Assembly (NCBI RefSeq): GCF_002999335.1
Contig: NW_020312133.1
Location: 1-64,000, forward strand
Source of the DNA: Cyclospora cayetanensis
Taxonomy: Eukaryota > Apicomplexa > Conoidasida > Eucoccidiorida > Eimeriidae
Length of the DNA stretch: 64,000 bases
Direction of reading: 5' to 3'
Below the pieces are notes generated by a model. That model did not search any database, had not been told where the DNA came from, and saw nothing but the letters and a program-made list of their open reading frames with translations. Positions 23,386 through 34,781 of the stretch are shown piece by piece; position 1 is the first letter of the stretch, and each line of letters starts with the position of its first letter. A program made the position numbers and the translations under genes.

Positions 23386-24110
23386 GGGGGCCCACCACCT
23401 ACCACTTCATCGCCGCTGTCTTGAAGGGACAAGTGCCGAGCAAGCGCAGGCTGATGCTGGAGCTCCCTCCGCGAAGAAGCTTCTCCGCTTTTCCCGCACG
23501 AAGATCCCACTATGCGAGAGCTCCTCTCAGACTCCCCCCTAGACCCCTCCGTTGGACCGCTGCCGCGAAAAAACGACTCCGCTAAGGCATGTTGCCATGA
23601 ACCGCTTCCATTCGTGCCCGTGCTGCTGCTGTTGGTGTTCGTTGTGGCAGTGTTCGTCGTGGTGGTGTTGCCGCCTGTGCTGCTGAATACACGCACGAAA
23701 GGCGCAACCAAAGAGGGCAAGCCTTCTCCGCCGTCCCCCCGCTGCTCGAGTTGTTGCACAGACTTCGACAGAGGCATGGGTGACGGCTCAAGTTCTTGCT
23801 GCTGCTCGGCTGCTGCATGCAAAGGCCACTGTTGGGAATGGCGCAGGTTGGTACCTTCACGTGAGGCGCTGTGAGCATCCTCATGCCGCTCTTGATAGCC
23901 TCCACCACGCGGAGAGCGCGAAGGCAGTTCAGTTTCAGCGGCTGTGTCGGCTGCTGGAGCTGATGGCACTCCTGTTGGTTCTGCTGCCGCAAGGCCTCCC
24001 AGAGGGTCCCCCCTATCCGCCGTTCCAGACGCTCTGCTGCTGCTCCCGCTGCCTGCATGCCCTTCGCCCCAGCTGCAGCCATCAGACACTTCTTCATCGG
24101 ATACTGTCAT
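20628..24110 (-). CDS. Kelch-repeat protein with C-terminal BTB domain
   Basis: Kelch-BTB proteins usually serve as substrate adaptors for cullin-3 ubiquitin ligases or as scaffolds. Four phase-consistent exons, 22712-24110, 22213-22349, 21299-21892 and 20628-20969, give about 823 residues from ATG 24110 (MTVSDEEVSDG). The first 280 or so residues are a Ser/Gly/Gln-rich low-complexity region encoded partly by CAG/AGC runs. Six kelch blades follow, marked by VFLFGGW, VYIHGGH, LFLFGGY, LFLFGGH, MFLFGGF and ILIFGGF. A BTB domain comes next (GDFSDVTLVVGGKRLPAHKNI, then FFRQMF and YTGTL), then a short BACK-like helix region (YTLSTLKRYCESVLCMSL). This kelch-then-BTB order is the reverse of the BTB-kelch order of animal KLHL proteins and of Plasmodium K13. 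The open frame continues upstream of ATG 24110 without another ATG. Confidence 0.85.
21177..21230. repeat. Intronic inverted repeat, 19-bp perfect arms
   Basis: CAAGAAGGGAGGCGTTTTT at 21177-21195 is the exact reverse complement of 21212-21230. The 16-bp loop itself contains a further partial match (TTTG...CAAA), so the whole element can fold into one near-continuous hairpin. It lies in the last intron of the kelch-BTB gene and could be a MITE remnant. Confidence 0.85.
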
Positions 24111-26522
24111 TCTCCCGCCTGCCAGAAGCGCTTCCCTGCTGCTCAAGCTACAGCCGCTGCTCCGCTGCCGCGCGGTGCGACTACTGCTGGGGATTCCGGC
24201 GCGGCACACCCGAAAAGGACGACCTTCGGTGGCAGCGTGCCTGCGAGAGGTTGTAACTCCTGTTGCTTTGGCCGTTCCCGTCGAAGCGAGTCTTTGTAAG
24301 CCTCCAAGGCGCGACGAAAATGCCGTACAAGACTCCTAAGGTACACGAATCCGAGAGGACCAGCCGCCTGCTCATGCTACGGCCGCTGACCCTGTGAGCC
24401 GCTGCTACGCTGGACAGACACTACAGCATGCTCGTCTGCGCCACGGCGTACATTCATCTTACATATGAATGAAACAAACAAATAATAAGACTCGCATGCA
24501 AGAATCCCTGTCAGAATAAAAAAACGCAGCTTGGAGAGTCGCAGCAGTGACAGCCACTGCCTTTGCTTCTGATCTTTGCTCATTGCCACCATCAAGGGCC
24601 CCCACCAGCAGCAGCTGCTGCCATCATGTGGCCTCTGCAGGAAACCATGAAATTCCCGTCTTGTCACTCCACCTGAAGATAACTCTGCTTCCTTTACAGA
24701 CTCCATCAACGCCACTGACTCACCAGCAGCGAAAACAACAATTGCTTTTACACTACATTGTCTACCGCGCTACGGCCCTCAACAGCCTTCCGCCTTACCC
24801 TCATGCAAAAGCAGCTATCTCTGCCATTTCCAAACCAAAATTAAGACTTAGTGGTAGACTTATTTACTAAGTGTGAGGTGGCTACCTCCCATCCTTCCAC
24901 ACGCAGGCACAGCCGCTTGCGGGCCTGCTACACTTAGACACTTTCTACTACACCACTGGTTATATTAGCTGATTATTGGGGTTGCATTAACCATTCAATT
25001 TGTATGCTCGTACATCTCGCTTACTTCAGAGTACTATTCGCGCAACCCAAGAAGGCGCAAAGTTGTGTGCATGTACGTTCGAAGCTGCGTATACTAGCTG
25101 TGAATCCTTGGGAGTCCTTTGAGGGTGTAGTTATGCGCATCCAAGCTGTATCTCTCTCCCCTCATGTAGACAGCTCTAAGAAGCGCGGGAAGCGGAGGAT
25201 CGAACTCGTTTGAGAAAACCTCAATAATTTTCTACAAAGGTTGTGTTAAATCTGAGTTCCCATTGCCTCTTCTCGAAGACCTTGCATAGAACACTGCGCA
25301 AATACAGACACTCACACACACTTGAGTGTAATGCGGCGGTTCCCCGCAGACCCACAGGCTGGAAAACTCAAAAAACGTGTCCACAGTGCTTTTTCTCATT
25401 CTTCCAGCTCAATGTTGTCGCAAGGCCCTTGATTCTAGGGTGTTATGACTTCTAGAAGGACCCTGTCAAAAAGGCGAAAGGATGCAATCCTCTCGTCATC
25501 CGACTTCGGCCCTTCTTGAAGGGGCCCTTCTTGTACGTACGCTCCAATGGGGGGCTCTACTTACGCGCCAATAGCCAATTACCGCTAGCAACAAACCACC
25601 CTACCGTTGTGTAAACAGTCATAGGTTGCACCACCTATGTCCCCTTCATCGTAGCTTTCTGCGCGAACTCGGTTGTGGCGTACAGATGCCGAAGGCAACG
25701 ATGTGTCCAAGTTCTCCGGCCCCCACTCGCTGAGTTAAGAAGTCCCTACTGCAGTCCATCGTCTTTTGCATGATCCCTCTAAGGGTGCATGTGGGGCTCA
25801 ATCATAGAACTCTGTAGGAAAGCACTTAACTCCAGGCTCATTATAAACTTGATACAGAGCTATGGAAGGTTTCAAAAAGGCTCCCTCGTTTCCCTGCGCT
25901 TGCCCCTCAGGGTTCCCCACATGATAGGAGAGAGATACACATTGCATGCGCGTAGATGCACCCTATAAGCACTCAGATCATTCGCAGCAAACTGCACGCA
26001 GCATCTACCGTACACGCTCACAACATGGCATCGTGCCCTATTGAGCTAACAGTATTCTGCAATAAGCCTGTATGATAGGAATTGCTCAAGTATGGAGTTT
26101 TCTCTTACGAAATTCTTAATTAAACACAACTAGTATAGTAGGAAGTGCTCAAGTATGACTTGGCCCGCTAAAGCCCTGCTCAAATTAAAGTTTTCCAGGT
26201 ATCTAGGCAGCCTGATAGCTGTCTAACTTGTCAGGAGAGGTCAATAGAACGGGCATGAAAAAAAAGATTTTCGTTAGTACAACCTTTTCTCACTATGACG
26301 CCTTTCCCTCGAGCGAGGACCGCAACAAGAGTGGAGCCAACAGCATGCAGGATCCTTGCCCAAGCGGAAAAATTTCTTGTGGACATAGGCTTCTGTTGAT
26401 CTCAGGGATAGCCTCGGAGCTGGAGGACGCCCCCCCGCGAAGACTAGGGTTAGGAGTCGTGGTGTACCATGAAACTGCCTGGAGGAGCGCATGAGGCCTA
26501 CAACTATATCTAGTTGATTTCC
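24111..26522. other. Intergenic region, repeat-poor, no supported gene
   Basis: This includes the 5' flank of the kelch-BTB gene and the 3' flank of the next kelch gene. A minus-strand frame at 24377-24715 contains one hydrophobic stretch but has no other support. From about 24.9 to 26.2 kb neither strand shows a gene-like open frame, and there are no CAG repeats. Confidence 0.5.
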
Positions 26523-28232
26523 CTAAGAAGCAGTTTCTTCTTCTTCTTCCTGTATTAGTAGCGCCTCCATTAAGGGTACTGGGCTGGTCCACCCGCCAAG
26601 GACAACAACCCCACTAGGGGTTTCCGATTGAGAATGCCCATAGCGACAAGCTGGTGTTTTGCCTCGCACAAAAATAGGACTCCACTCTCCGGTGTAGCTG
26701 CACAACGCAGCCGCATCCTGGAGTGGAATCTCTTGGGGCTCTTCGCTTTGCAGGAGTAACGCTGCTGTTGGATCAGAATCCGTGGGTGCTGAAGCCATCA
26801 TGAGTTCTTGTTGCTTGCTGTCAGGGTTGTACATGCTTGCTCGTGTCGAGTTACGATGAGGCCAGCCCCCCCAAAGAAGGAGACTGTTACCGAGCGGTGC
26901 GAGGGTGTGCCCCATTCTGGGGGTGGGAAGGTCGCCTTGAACCCTCAAGCGGTGCCAGGTTAGCGCAGAGAGGGAGAGGGCATGTAAATCCCCTAAATAC
27001 CAGGTAGCAAGGTCTGCAGCATTTAGTGCGGAAGCCTCGGCCTGCGTATCTTCCAGCTGGAAGCTCACCATCAGCCGCAAACAGCAAGGATACACCGAGT
27101 GTAAGAGAGAGCAAAGGACCAGTATTAGCTTTTGCCTGTGAAGGCCACATCCGTGCGCCTCTGCAGTCCCCCGGGAGGCGCTTGCCAGCCCAAAGTGCAA
27201 GTATATAGCTATGCAGGGTGAGGAGCTAGAGGAGGGCTTCATTCTCCGACTGGTTTTCCGGAAGAACTAGCATACTGGCGAAGCGATAGGCGCGTGGTGG
27301 CGCAGGGTCTAAATCCGACACCGTGTTCATTGAACTGATCCCCTCTTCTTGCATTCAGCGTGTATTTTGACGCCTGAAATAGTGCGCTCAGTGCGTTTTT
27401 TGCGTGTGCGTGTGTGTGTTATTTTCCTGTCACTGTCGCAGGCTCTGCCTCAAGCCAACCAGAGGCACCTCGCTTAGGTGAAGGCTGTGTTCGGGTAGGG
27501 GCACTCGCCCAGAGGGTAGCGTCACGTATTGCTACTCACCACTGTTCTAGCCATGCCCCCATGGATGAGGAGGTAGCCGTTCGCAAGGGCAGAGGCGTGG
27601 GCAACTCGTGGTCGAGGCGCCCTGCCCCTGGGCTTGAGCTCTTGCCACTCCATTGTCGTGAGGTTCAGTGCGTGCAAGTCACCGAGCAAAGTCGAGCCGC
27701 AAGCTCCCCCAAATACGTACATGTGGTCCCCGCTTATGTTGCTAGAATGCCAGAAGCGCGCGCCGGGGTCCCCTCGACGAGAGAGGCCCTTGTACCACGT
27801 TGCATTGTCTACGTCTAGGGCGTTAAGGTCTTGAAAGTAGAGGTTGGGCCCCCCCTTGCCCCCAAAAATAATAATGCGGGAGCGGAAGAGAGAGGCAGTG
27901 TGACCATAGCGGGGGGCTGCAGGCGTCCCTTTCTGCTTCTTGAAGGGCACCCAGCGGCGACCTTTAAGGTCCAGCACGAAAACGGCGTTGTGATAAGCAA
28001 ACCCCTTGTCTGCACCCCTAAGCTCGTGACCCCCGAACAAGTATATCTTGTCCCCTACTAGAGTGGCCGTGTGGCCTCCCCGCGCTGAAGGGGGATCCCC
28101 TCCGGTGTTTAGCTTGCTGACAACTAGACGACGCCCTCTGCCTAGCCCCCCTCCCCCCCCGGCACTGGGATCTGTTCGGGGAGGAGGACCAAACTTAGGC
28201 ACGGAAATCAAACAGTCAACGGGAGGCTCCAT
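26523..28232 (-). CDS. Kelch-repeat protein, six blades, no BTB
   Basis: Two phase-0 exons, 27540-28232 and 26523-27056, give about 408 residues from ATG 28232 (MEPPVDCLIS). Six kelch motifs fill almost the whole protein, as for a single beta-propeller: IYLFGGH, IIIFGGK, MYVFGGA, YLLIHGG, LLLWGGW and VVVLGGW, each preceded by the usual PR..H motif. The protein ends in an acidic EEEEE patch. No other domain is visible, so it resembles the RABEPK/kelch-only class. A partner or pathway cannot be named. It lies directly upstream, on the same strand, of the kelch-BTB gene, but the blade sequences differ too much for a recent tandem duplication. Confidence 0.85.
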
Positions 28233-30285
28233 TGGCTCGGCACAGCAAAGAGGCTGCCTAAGAAACTCTAGACGGCCCTCGACGGTTGCCCCTCCGTGGC
28301 GGACAGTCCGCAGGCGGGCGCTCCCCGAAGAGAGGGTTCGACGAGTCTGCAGGCTAGGAAATGCAGATCAGATGATGCGTAAGGGATTCTGAAGTGTCAG
28401 GCGCTAAGTTTGTTGCCTTCCGGCCGCCTCTTCCTCCCCGGAGAAGGAGACAGGCCCCGCGCTGTACAGCGCCGGTGACCCTGAAGGGGGACGGATCTCA
28501 CTCGGAGTCGTGAGCTCTCGGAATCGAGCGTGACAGCCGACATCGCAGCTGAAATTAAGTGAATAAACAAAGATCACGCACAGGCAGAAGTTGCCACTGC
28601 GTTTAAGCCGGCAACGGCTCGAGAAGCAGGGCACCGCGCCTACACCTCCTTCACACCCTTCCACACTCTCCTCGAGTATCCTCTATCCAGATCCTGCTGT
28701 TTGGCTACGTCTCGTGTCGACTGACATTTTTCTTTACGAGGGCTCTCGCCTCTAGTTCTCCTAGTCCACCGCCAGCAAATCCGTATCCAGTCGCTCGAGG
28801 TTGTCACGTGCATTGAGGCGTATTCCTAGGATCGCCTCCTCCGAGCCGCTGGGGAACTTTCCCGGGGAAGAAAGCCTCGGGGCACATCCCCGTGGTAACC
28901 TATCACAAACACCGACACCTCGGGACGCTCTTGACATCCGCTGGTGTCGCATTTTAGGGGCCTTTGTGGCAGAGAAAACAGATGCAGCAGTCAAACCTGC
29001 AACTAGGGAGCACTGCATAGCTTGGGGCTTTGCGAGAAGCTGCAAATGCGGTGCGACTTATGGCAATGTGCGTCTTCACGCAATCATGGCATTTCCACTA
29101 CTGGGCTGACGCTTCAAGGCCAGCTATCATAGCTTTACGGGCTACTAGCAAGCAGCGGCATGACAGATCATCATGAAAAAGCCTCTTGCAAAGGGTTCCT
29201 CGACTTAGCGCATCATCAGGCTGGCTAGACGCTGTACGTGCGACTAAGTCATGACAGATATCGTTGGCCTACGGGATGCTCTTGTGCTGAGTCCGTGCAC
29301 ACAGAAAGAGCCTTGAAGGGGTCGCTTCGACTCGTTTAGCACTTCACTACCTGCTTTTGACGCTGGATTCTACATGCGAGGGTTTCAGTGCTGTAGCTTT
29401 ACTGTCCACTGAATGCTTAACTAACGACCTCAAGTTCTGTCGAGGGTCACTCTGGTAAATAATGGCCTAAAGAAAATGGATACACGTTACTTAGGACAGT
29501 TCGAAGAATGCGGCTCTTTCCCCCTGGAAAGGACCCCGGTAATCACGCAGAAATGGCATCCTTTTCTTGCTGCCCTACTTCTGCATCTTCCTGTCCTTCT
29601 CCCTCCACCTTTGCAGCTTTTTCTGCATACCTCTCCCTCTCTTTCTCTATCATCCCTCTCTCTCTGTGCGTGCTTTCGCATTTTCCTGTATTTTTCATGC
29701 CCTGCACAAAGAAGCTGCTTGGCATACGGATGAAGGGATGACAAGTACTCCTTTCCTCGCCAGGTCAGTGCATCTTTCGTAAAGAAGTGCAGGTCTGCAG
29801 CAATTGCTTCTCCCTGCGACAAGCATCCCTTTGTTCGCTTTGCGCTGTCGCTGATTCGGTGCCGCGCAGTCCTTCGGTGGTACCTCTTCTTGAAAGCCTG
29901 TCTGCCTGTTTTCACGAAGTTTGAAGGTTCAAAGGCGTCGTCGCACTTTGATGCCACGGCTACAGACAAGGCAATTCCTCACCGGAGAGACGCACCGCCT
30001 GTCTGAGCAACATTCCCCTTCCTCACTCGCACCGGAGACTCGTAGACTCTGGCATCTTGCCACGCAATGGCAGTGTGAGGCAACGCATGCCTCTTTTGTA
30101 GACCAGACCCCCGGCCGCAGAGAAGCCTTCAAGTGAAGGCTTCCTCCTTCTCTCCCCTTCCCCATCAGAGAGGAGGGGCTATGTCTGCTCCTCGGGCTCT
30201 TTCAGCAGCCTCCCGTTTCCCAAGCAGCCTAGCAGCTTCATGTTCTGCCTCTACCGATCTAGCACTAGTGCTTCTACCGTGCAAA
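28233..30285. other. Mostly non-coding, possible exon at 29760-29966
   Basis: Most of this stretch shows nothing. On the minus strand at about 29760-29966 a basic, non-repetitive frame (FVKTGRQAFKKRYHRRTARH, then ISDSAKRTKGCLSQGEAI) looks protein-like, but it has no ATG and no partner exons, so it is not called as a gene. A CT-rich tract lies at 29625-29680. Confidence 0.4.
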
Positions 30286-32029
30286 CTAGAGATGGCCGCG
30301 TAGAGCGAGTACCAGCAGGAGCGCCGGGATAGGCAGAACCAGCGAGTCCAGCTTGAAGCACAGCAAAAGGTGCACAGCACAAGGATAACCTGTCAAAGCC
30401 AATCGCTAACACTCCCGAGTCTATTTCCGTCAAGGCCCATGTCATCAGCTCCCCATGAAGCCCATCATGCCCGCAGAACCAGCGCTATCGAGCCACCACC
30501 TGTTTGTTTTCAGAAGGCGATATGTATATACATATATATATACATGTATATCCGTGTGAAAATCCCAGCTTACGCGGTCAAGCATCCCCCCATGAGGACC
30601 AAAGATCGAGCTCGAGTCCTTCACGCCAGCACAGCGCTTGTAGGCACTCTCCACCAAGTCTCCCAAAAAGCCCATAACGCTTGTCTGCACCCGCAGCAGC
30701 AGCAGCAAAAACAAAAGAGGCAGCAGCAGGACTAACCGCGTCGACATTATCCCCATCAGCATGAGCCCTCCGTGCTGCTTGTGGCTTCCGAGGCCGCCGC
30801 GGCTCGTGCAGGAACAGCAGCAGCAACAATCGTTGCTGCTGCTGCTCTTTCTCGCGTGTCGCTACACTACACACCAAAGCGCCGATGGTCAAGTAATCCT
30901 CTAAGGGAAGCGCCCGCACGCTAAGGGCGGGATAAGACTGCGCCAAATGCCACAACAGTGCCGCTGTTAGCCAGCTGAAGAGCAAAGACCCAATGACTCC
31001 TAAGAGAGCACACCGCACCGCATGCACAGACAAGTGTTGTGCGTTCATCCCTTATGAGGCAGTGTAGTCGGTATGGCCAGAAGGGCTCTTAAAAAGGCAT
31101 GCTCGTAAAAAATGAAGGACACGTAAAAAAGCCGCTCAAAGACACACACACACACACACAAGTACACACACGCGGCGCTTTAAGGCGCTCGCGCGTGCAG
31201 GCTGACAGGCAGGCAGGCAGCTCTGCCTTGCAACTCAGCAGCAGGTCTTGCAGGTGTCCCTTTGCCATGGAAGTGCATCAATTCAAAAGCCTCAAGCGCT
31301 GAAGTCCAGCCCCCAGGTCCTGTAGCTGGAGAGAGACAGCAGCAACACAGACCTGCCAAAGTTTTATTCGGAGACAATCGCTTGATGATGCGGCGATGGC
31401 CAAAGGCAGAGCCGCAAAACAAGGCCCCCGTGTCTCCCGCAGCAGAGATCGCGATGAGGGAGGCCGCTAGGGGCAACCCCGCGCTGCACAAGCCACCACA
31501 CACACGCGAGTCTTGGCTGTATAACGCTAGCTACCAGCGGCATCTCTACCGTGAAAAGACTGGAAGTACCCTGTCAGTGCAAGGCCGTCGCAGGCAACCT
31601 TCGCACCTACTTGCGGCGCAGGACGAAGCTTCCCATTGCGAGCGGCACCGCAAAGTGGCACAAAAAATACAAATCAAAACCAGCGGACGCCCATGCGTAG
31701 AGCAGAGCCTCATGAGACCTGCACACCTTCACAGAATCACAAATCTTAGCCTCAAACGGTCGCATCTGCAAGCCGAAGAGGCAAGTAGCCAGCAAGTGCA
31801 TGTTTCTGACTCGGGGATCTCCGAACGCCACGCATAGGTCAGGATGGACACGGCGACGGCGCTGAAGGAGACCACCTACAAAACGCAGCGTCATACGCAT
31901 GCAAACCAGCGAGGGTGACCGCTAGGAAATGCTGTGTGGGCATCAGGATATACAGGCCCTCGCCCTCAGGCTCGGCAGGCTTAGGGCGTGATGAGCTCCA
32001 ATTCAATTTCAGGATGGGTGAGCGTAAAT

Positions 32030-32075
<46 letters not shown>

Positions 32076-32826
32076 GTGGGCACGCATGTAAGCACGTGTG
32101 TACGTATGTCTGAATAGAGAAGTAGCGTTCATGGCAAGGTCCCTATACAGAGGCAGGAAGGGCATCTGCCTGGGGCGCGGGGTGTACGTACAGCAGTAGC
32201 CGACAAGAAACAGAGGCCAGGCGTGTTTTGGGGGTCCATGGATTCGGCCGCGAAGAGGAGCGAGCAACACAGCATTAGCGGCTGGCAGGAAACAAACACA
32301 CACACACACAAACATACATACACACACACACATACACACATATATATATACATACACAACCGTACATACACACGTGCACATACAGACACACGATGATGCA
32401 AACTCCTGTGCAGAAGCGCACGCAGAGGACTTGGAATGGAAAAAAGGGAAACTTGAGTTTGCGACCAAAAATATACCTCCCTACGGGTTGCCGAGTCCTC
32501 TTGCTGGCATGGGAGGAGCCCTTACCAGCCATGAAGCATAAGCGTGTCTTGAAAAGCCATGGAATTCTGTCTGCATCCCTTGTGTGCAGTTGCCATGAGT
32601 GCCCTCGCTCGCTGTGTGTTGCCTCTCCGCAGACGCCTCTGCATGCAGCTTTCTGTGGGCCCTAGTGCACCAATCCTCGAGCCGCTGGAGGGCCGCGTTG
32701 CGGAGTTTCACGTGCTCGAAGGCGGCCAGAAGCGCAATGCAGTACAGCGTAAAGCAAGCCACCGAAGGGACATACAGAAGCCCTAACAGAGGGATCAAGA
32801 TAGCCAAGGCGGTGTAAATGCGGCGA
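30286..32826 (-). CDS. cdsA: Phosphatidate cytidylyltransferase (CDP-diacylglycerol synthase), bacterial type
   Basis: The enzyme makes CDP-diacylglycerol from phosphatidate and CTP, the precursor of phosphatidylglycerol and phosphatidylinositol. Phase-consistent exons are 31353-31483 (AAGDTGALFCGSAFGH, RLSPNKTLAG), 30875-30999 (membrane region, VIGSLLFSWL to LTIGAL), 30574-30684 (GFLGDLVESAYKRCAGVKD, then FGPHGGMLDR) and 30286-30351 (LDSLVLPIPALLLVLALRG and stop). Across the last splice the family signature reads S-x-x-K-R-x4-K-D...HGG-x-x-D-R-L-D, with Tyr at one position usually Leu/Ile/Val/Met/Phe. An N-terminal membrane exon lies at about 32500-32826 (RRIYTALAILIPLLGLLYVP). The exon(s) between 31484 and 32500 and any leader (possibly 33390-33602, ATG 33602) are unresolved. 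The SPNKT and GDLVES motifs are of the bacterial/plastid type, not the eukaryotic ER type, so an apicoplast location is inferred. Confidence 0.85.
32032..32069. repeat. (AT)19 microsatellite
   Basis: An uninterrupted AT run lies within the CDP-DAG synthase gene region, in a presumed intron. A CA/TACA-rich run follows at about 32295-32390. Confidence 0.9.
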
Positions 32827-33831
32827 AGCCTTGAGGATCACAACAGACGCGAGGGAGACAGGTTCCATGGAGAGGAGGGACCACACGGAAAGCTGAAAGG
32901 GGTGGTAGAGAGAGGGGAGCCTCTTCAAAATGAGACTCGGGAGACTATCGGGGAAGGCGCAGCGGGGGCTGGGAAAACACGGGGAGGCGTCGGGTGCCGA
33001 TCCCGACGCGCAAGACAAAAACAGACACCGAATGCCCCCTCCCTTTCTCCCCACAGAAATAAAATACGGCTAGCAAAGAAGCTCTTGCATGTCTTTTGCG
33101 ACCCCGTAGGACGCTGCTGGGAGTTCGCTGTGGCTCCATACTTACAGCTCTACCCTTCTCGTCGCACGAGGAATCCTCGCAAGGGCCCCTAAAAGGCCTT
33201 GTTGCGCTCTAAGGGGCCTCTAGAAAGTCAATCAGGCGGAACTCACCAAGGAACATGCGCCAACCGGCTTAGAGCCTTCATTGTCTTGGTCGTCTTGGGC
33301 GGCCGCTCGCCTTAGACTGCCTCAGAGGCGCTCATTGAGTCGCTCAGTGGATGAGCAAAAGACAAAATGAAGAAACTGCGGCTAGTACCTCGAGAAACTC
33401 TGCAATGCGAAAAGCCCCCCTTCGCGCGCTCGCTGCCGACAGACCGACAGCCAGCGGCGAGGGCCCCTAATATTGGGGGAGGGGGGGAAAGCGGCAACCA
33501 CCCCGATGACTCATCTACGTGATGTGGCAAATATTCGTTCCTTTCTGGCATCCGCGTGCGGCGACAAAGGTACTGGATAGCAAAAACGCTCTGAAGACTC
33601 ATGGCAATTCAATTTCCTTTTCTTTGTCTGCACTCTGCTGAGACCATCGGCCACCCTCCCTGCTTCGCCTTCTTCCAGTCCACTGCAACAACCACGCCGC
33701 CACACTCACACGCACTCACACTCACACTCACGCATGCACAAACACACCGACCATAGCATTTGCTAGGCAACTAGGGACTCTGCGGATCTCCTCGGAAGGC
33801 CCCTGCCGCTATCAGAGGGCGCCCAGCACTG
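32827..33831. other. 5' flank and possible leader exon of the CDP-DAG synthase gene
   Basis: The minus-strand frame from ATG 33602 (MSLQSVFAIQYLCRRTRMPE) reaches a possible GT donor (GTACTA) near 33390 and could be the first exon, but its phase does not match the downstream exon. An ACAC-rich run lies at about 33700-33745. Nothing else is visible. Confidence 0.35.
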
Positions 33832-34781
33832 TCAGCCAGCCGGTTGCATCTCCGCAGCGAACCTTGGCCTCTCAGTCACAGGACGATACGCGTCCAAGCA
33901 AGCAAAAAGCCACGTAGAAGGGCCTTTCAGAGCTCCCTCGTGGGCGGTACATACACTGCAATTCGTTTCCATGGGGCCAAAGGGAAGCAGCTCTGCATCA
34001 TGAGAAGGCCGCAGTCGGTTCCTGCGGAAGCCACACCACCACAGGTGCCGTAGCCAGTCATGCAACACTTCGTACACACTCTCTTGTACACCACTTGTGA
34101 TTAGGTGCAAAGTCGTAAAGAACTGACCAACTAATTGGTCTCTCCTACCGCCCAGCGAGTACAGCAGGGTGCCGTTAGCTTCAAAAAAAACGCAATGCTG
34201 TTTGGGTGTATGTACGGTAGAGGCAATGTGTAACAAGCTGTGGAGTTTTGGCTGCTTAGAGCGGGCGGTTGCGTTTTTTGCTCATGGTGTCCCCTTTCTC
34301 GTGCCAGAGCCGCGAAGGGGTTGACCAGGAACAGGGGCGTGTGTTTTTTGGAAAAAAAGACAACAACTTTCTACCGTGTGTGTATCGAGTCTGAAATCGA
34401 GTGGCTTTCTACGGAGACTTTGAAACAAGCCTTATATCTTGCAACGTAGGCATCCAGCAAATCTTCGAAGCCGCAATTCAGCTGCTGATTCAAAGAGCTG
34501 TTTACCTCCTTCCGCGGGACCAACAGGACTCTGATGCCACCGAGGTGTAAGGTAGCAGTTCTGGTGTGCCTCGCTGCATCACCAGAGCAATCAAGGTTAT
34601 TGCATGCGCTAGCTGCTTTGCGCTCTGGCTCAGAGCATAGACGCCTATTGCTAGCTGCTGGACATAGAGAGACACAGAATATAACGAGACTGTTAAATCC
34701 AGAGTACATACAGGAGAATCGAGGAGTAATCATATGTGCGAAGCGCATTATTGACCGGTTCCATCCCGCGTGCGGCGGCAA
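33832..34781 (-). other. Possible coding fragments of unknown identity
   Basis: Two minus-strand frames are unusually protein-like for a repeat-poor region: 34371-34781 (LHLGGIRVLLVPRKEVNSSL, FEDLLDAYVARYK) and 33832-34236 (VFFEANGTLLYSLGGRRDQL, VYEVLHDWLRHLW). They could be consecutive exons of one gene; the second has a faint longin-like look. There is no complete exon chain, no clear start and no terminator, so this may equally be a degraded gene. Confidence 0.3.

Noticed and set aside
30445..30762. Read-through end of the CDP-DAG synthase (LDSAGSAGMMGFMGS)
   Set aside because: It needs an AG in the wrong phase or retention of a microsatellite-bearing intron. The exon 30286-30351 joins in phase and continues the family motif as DRLDS.
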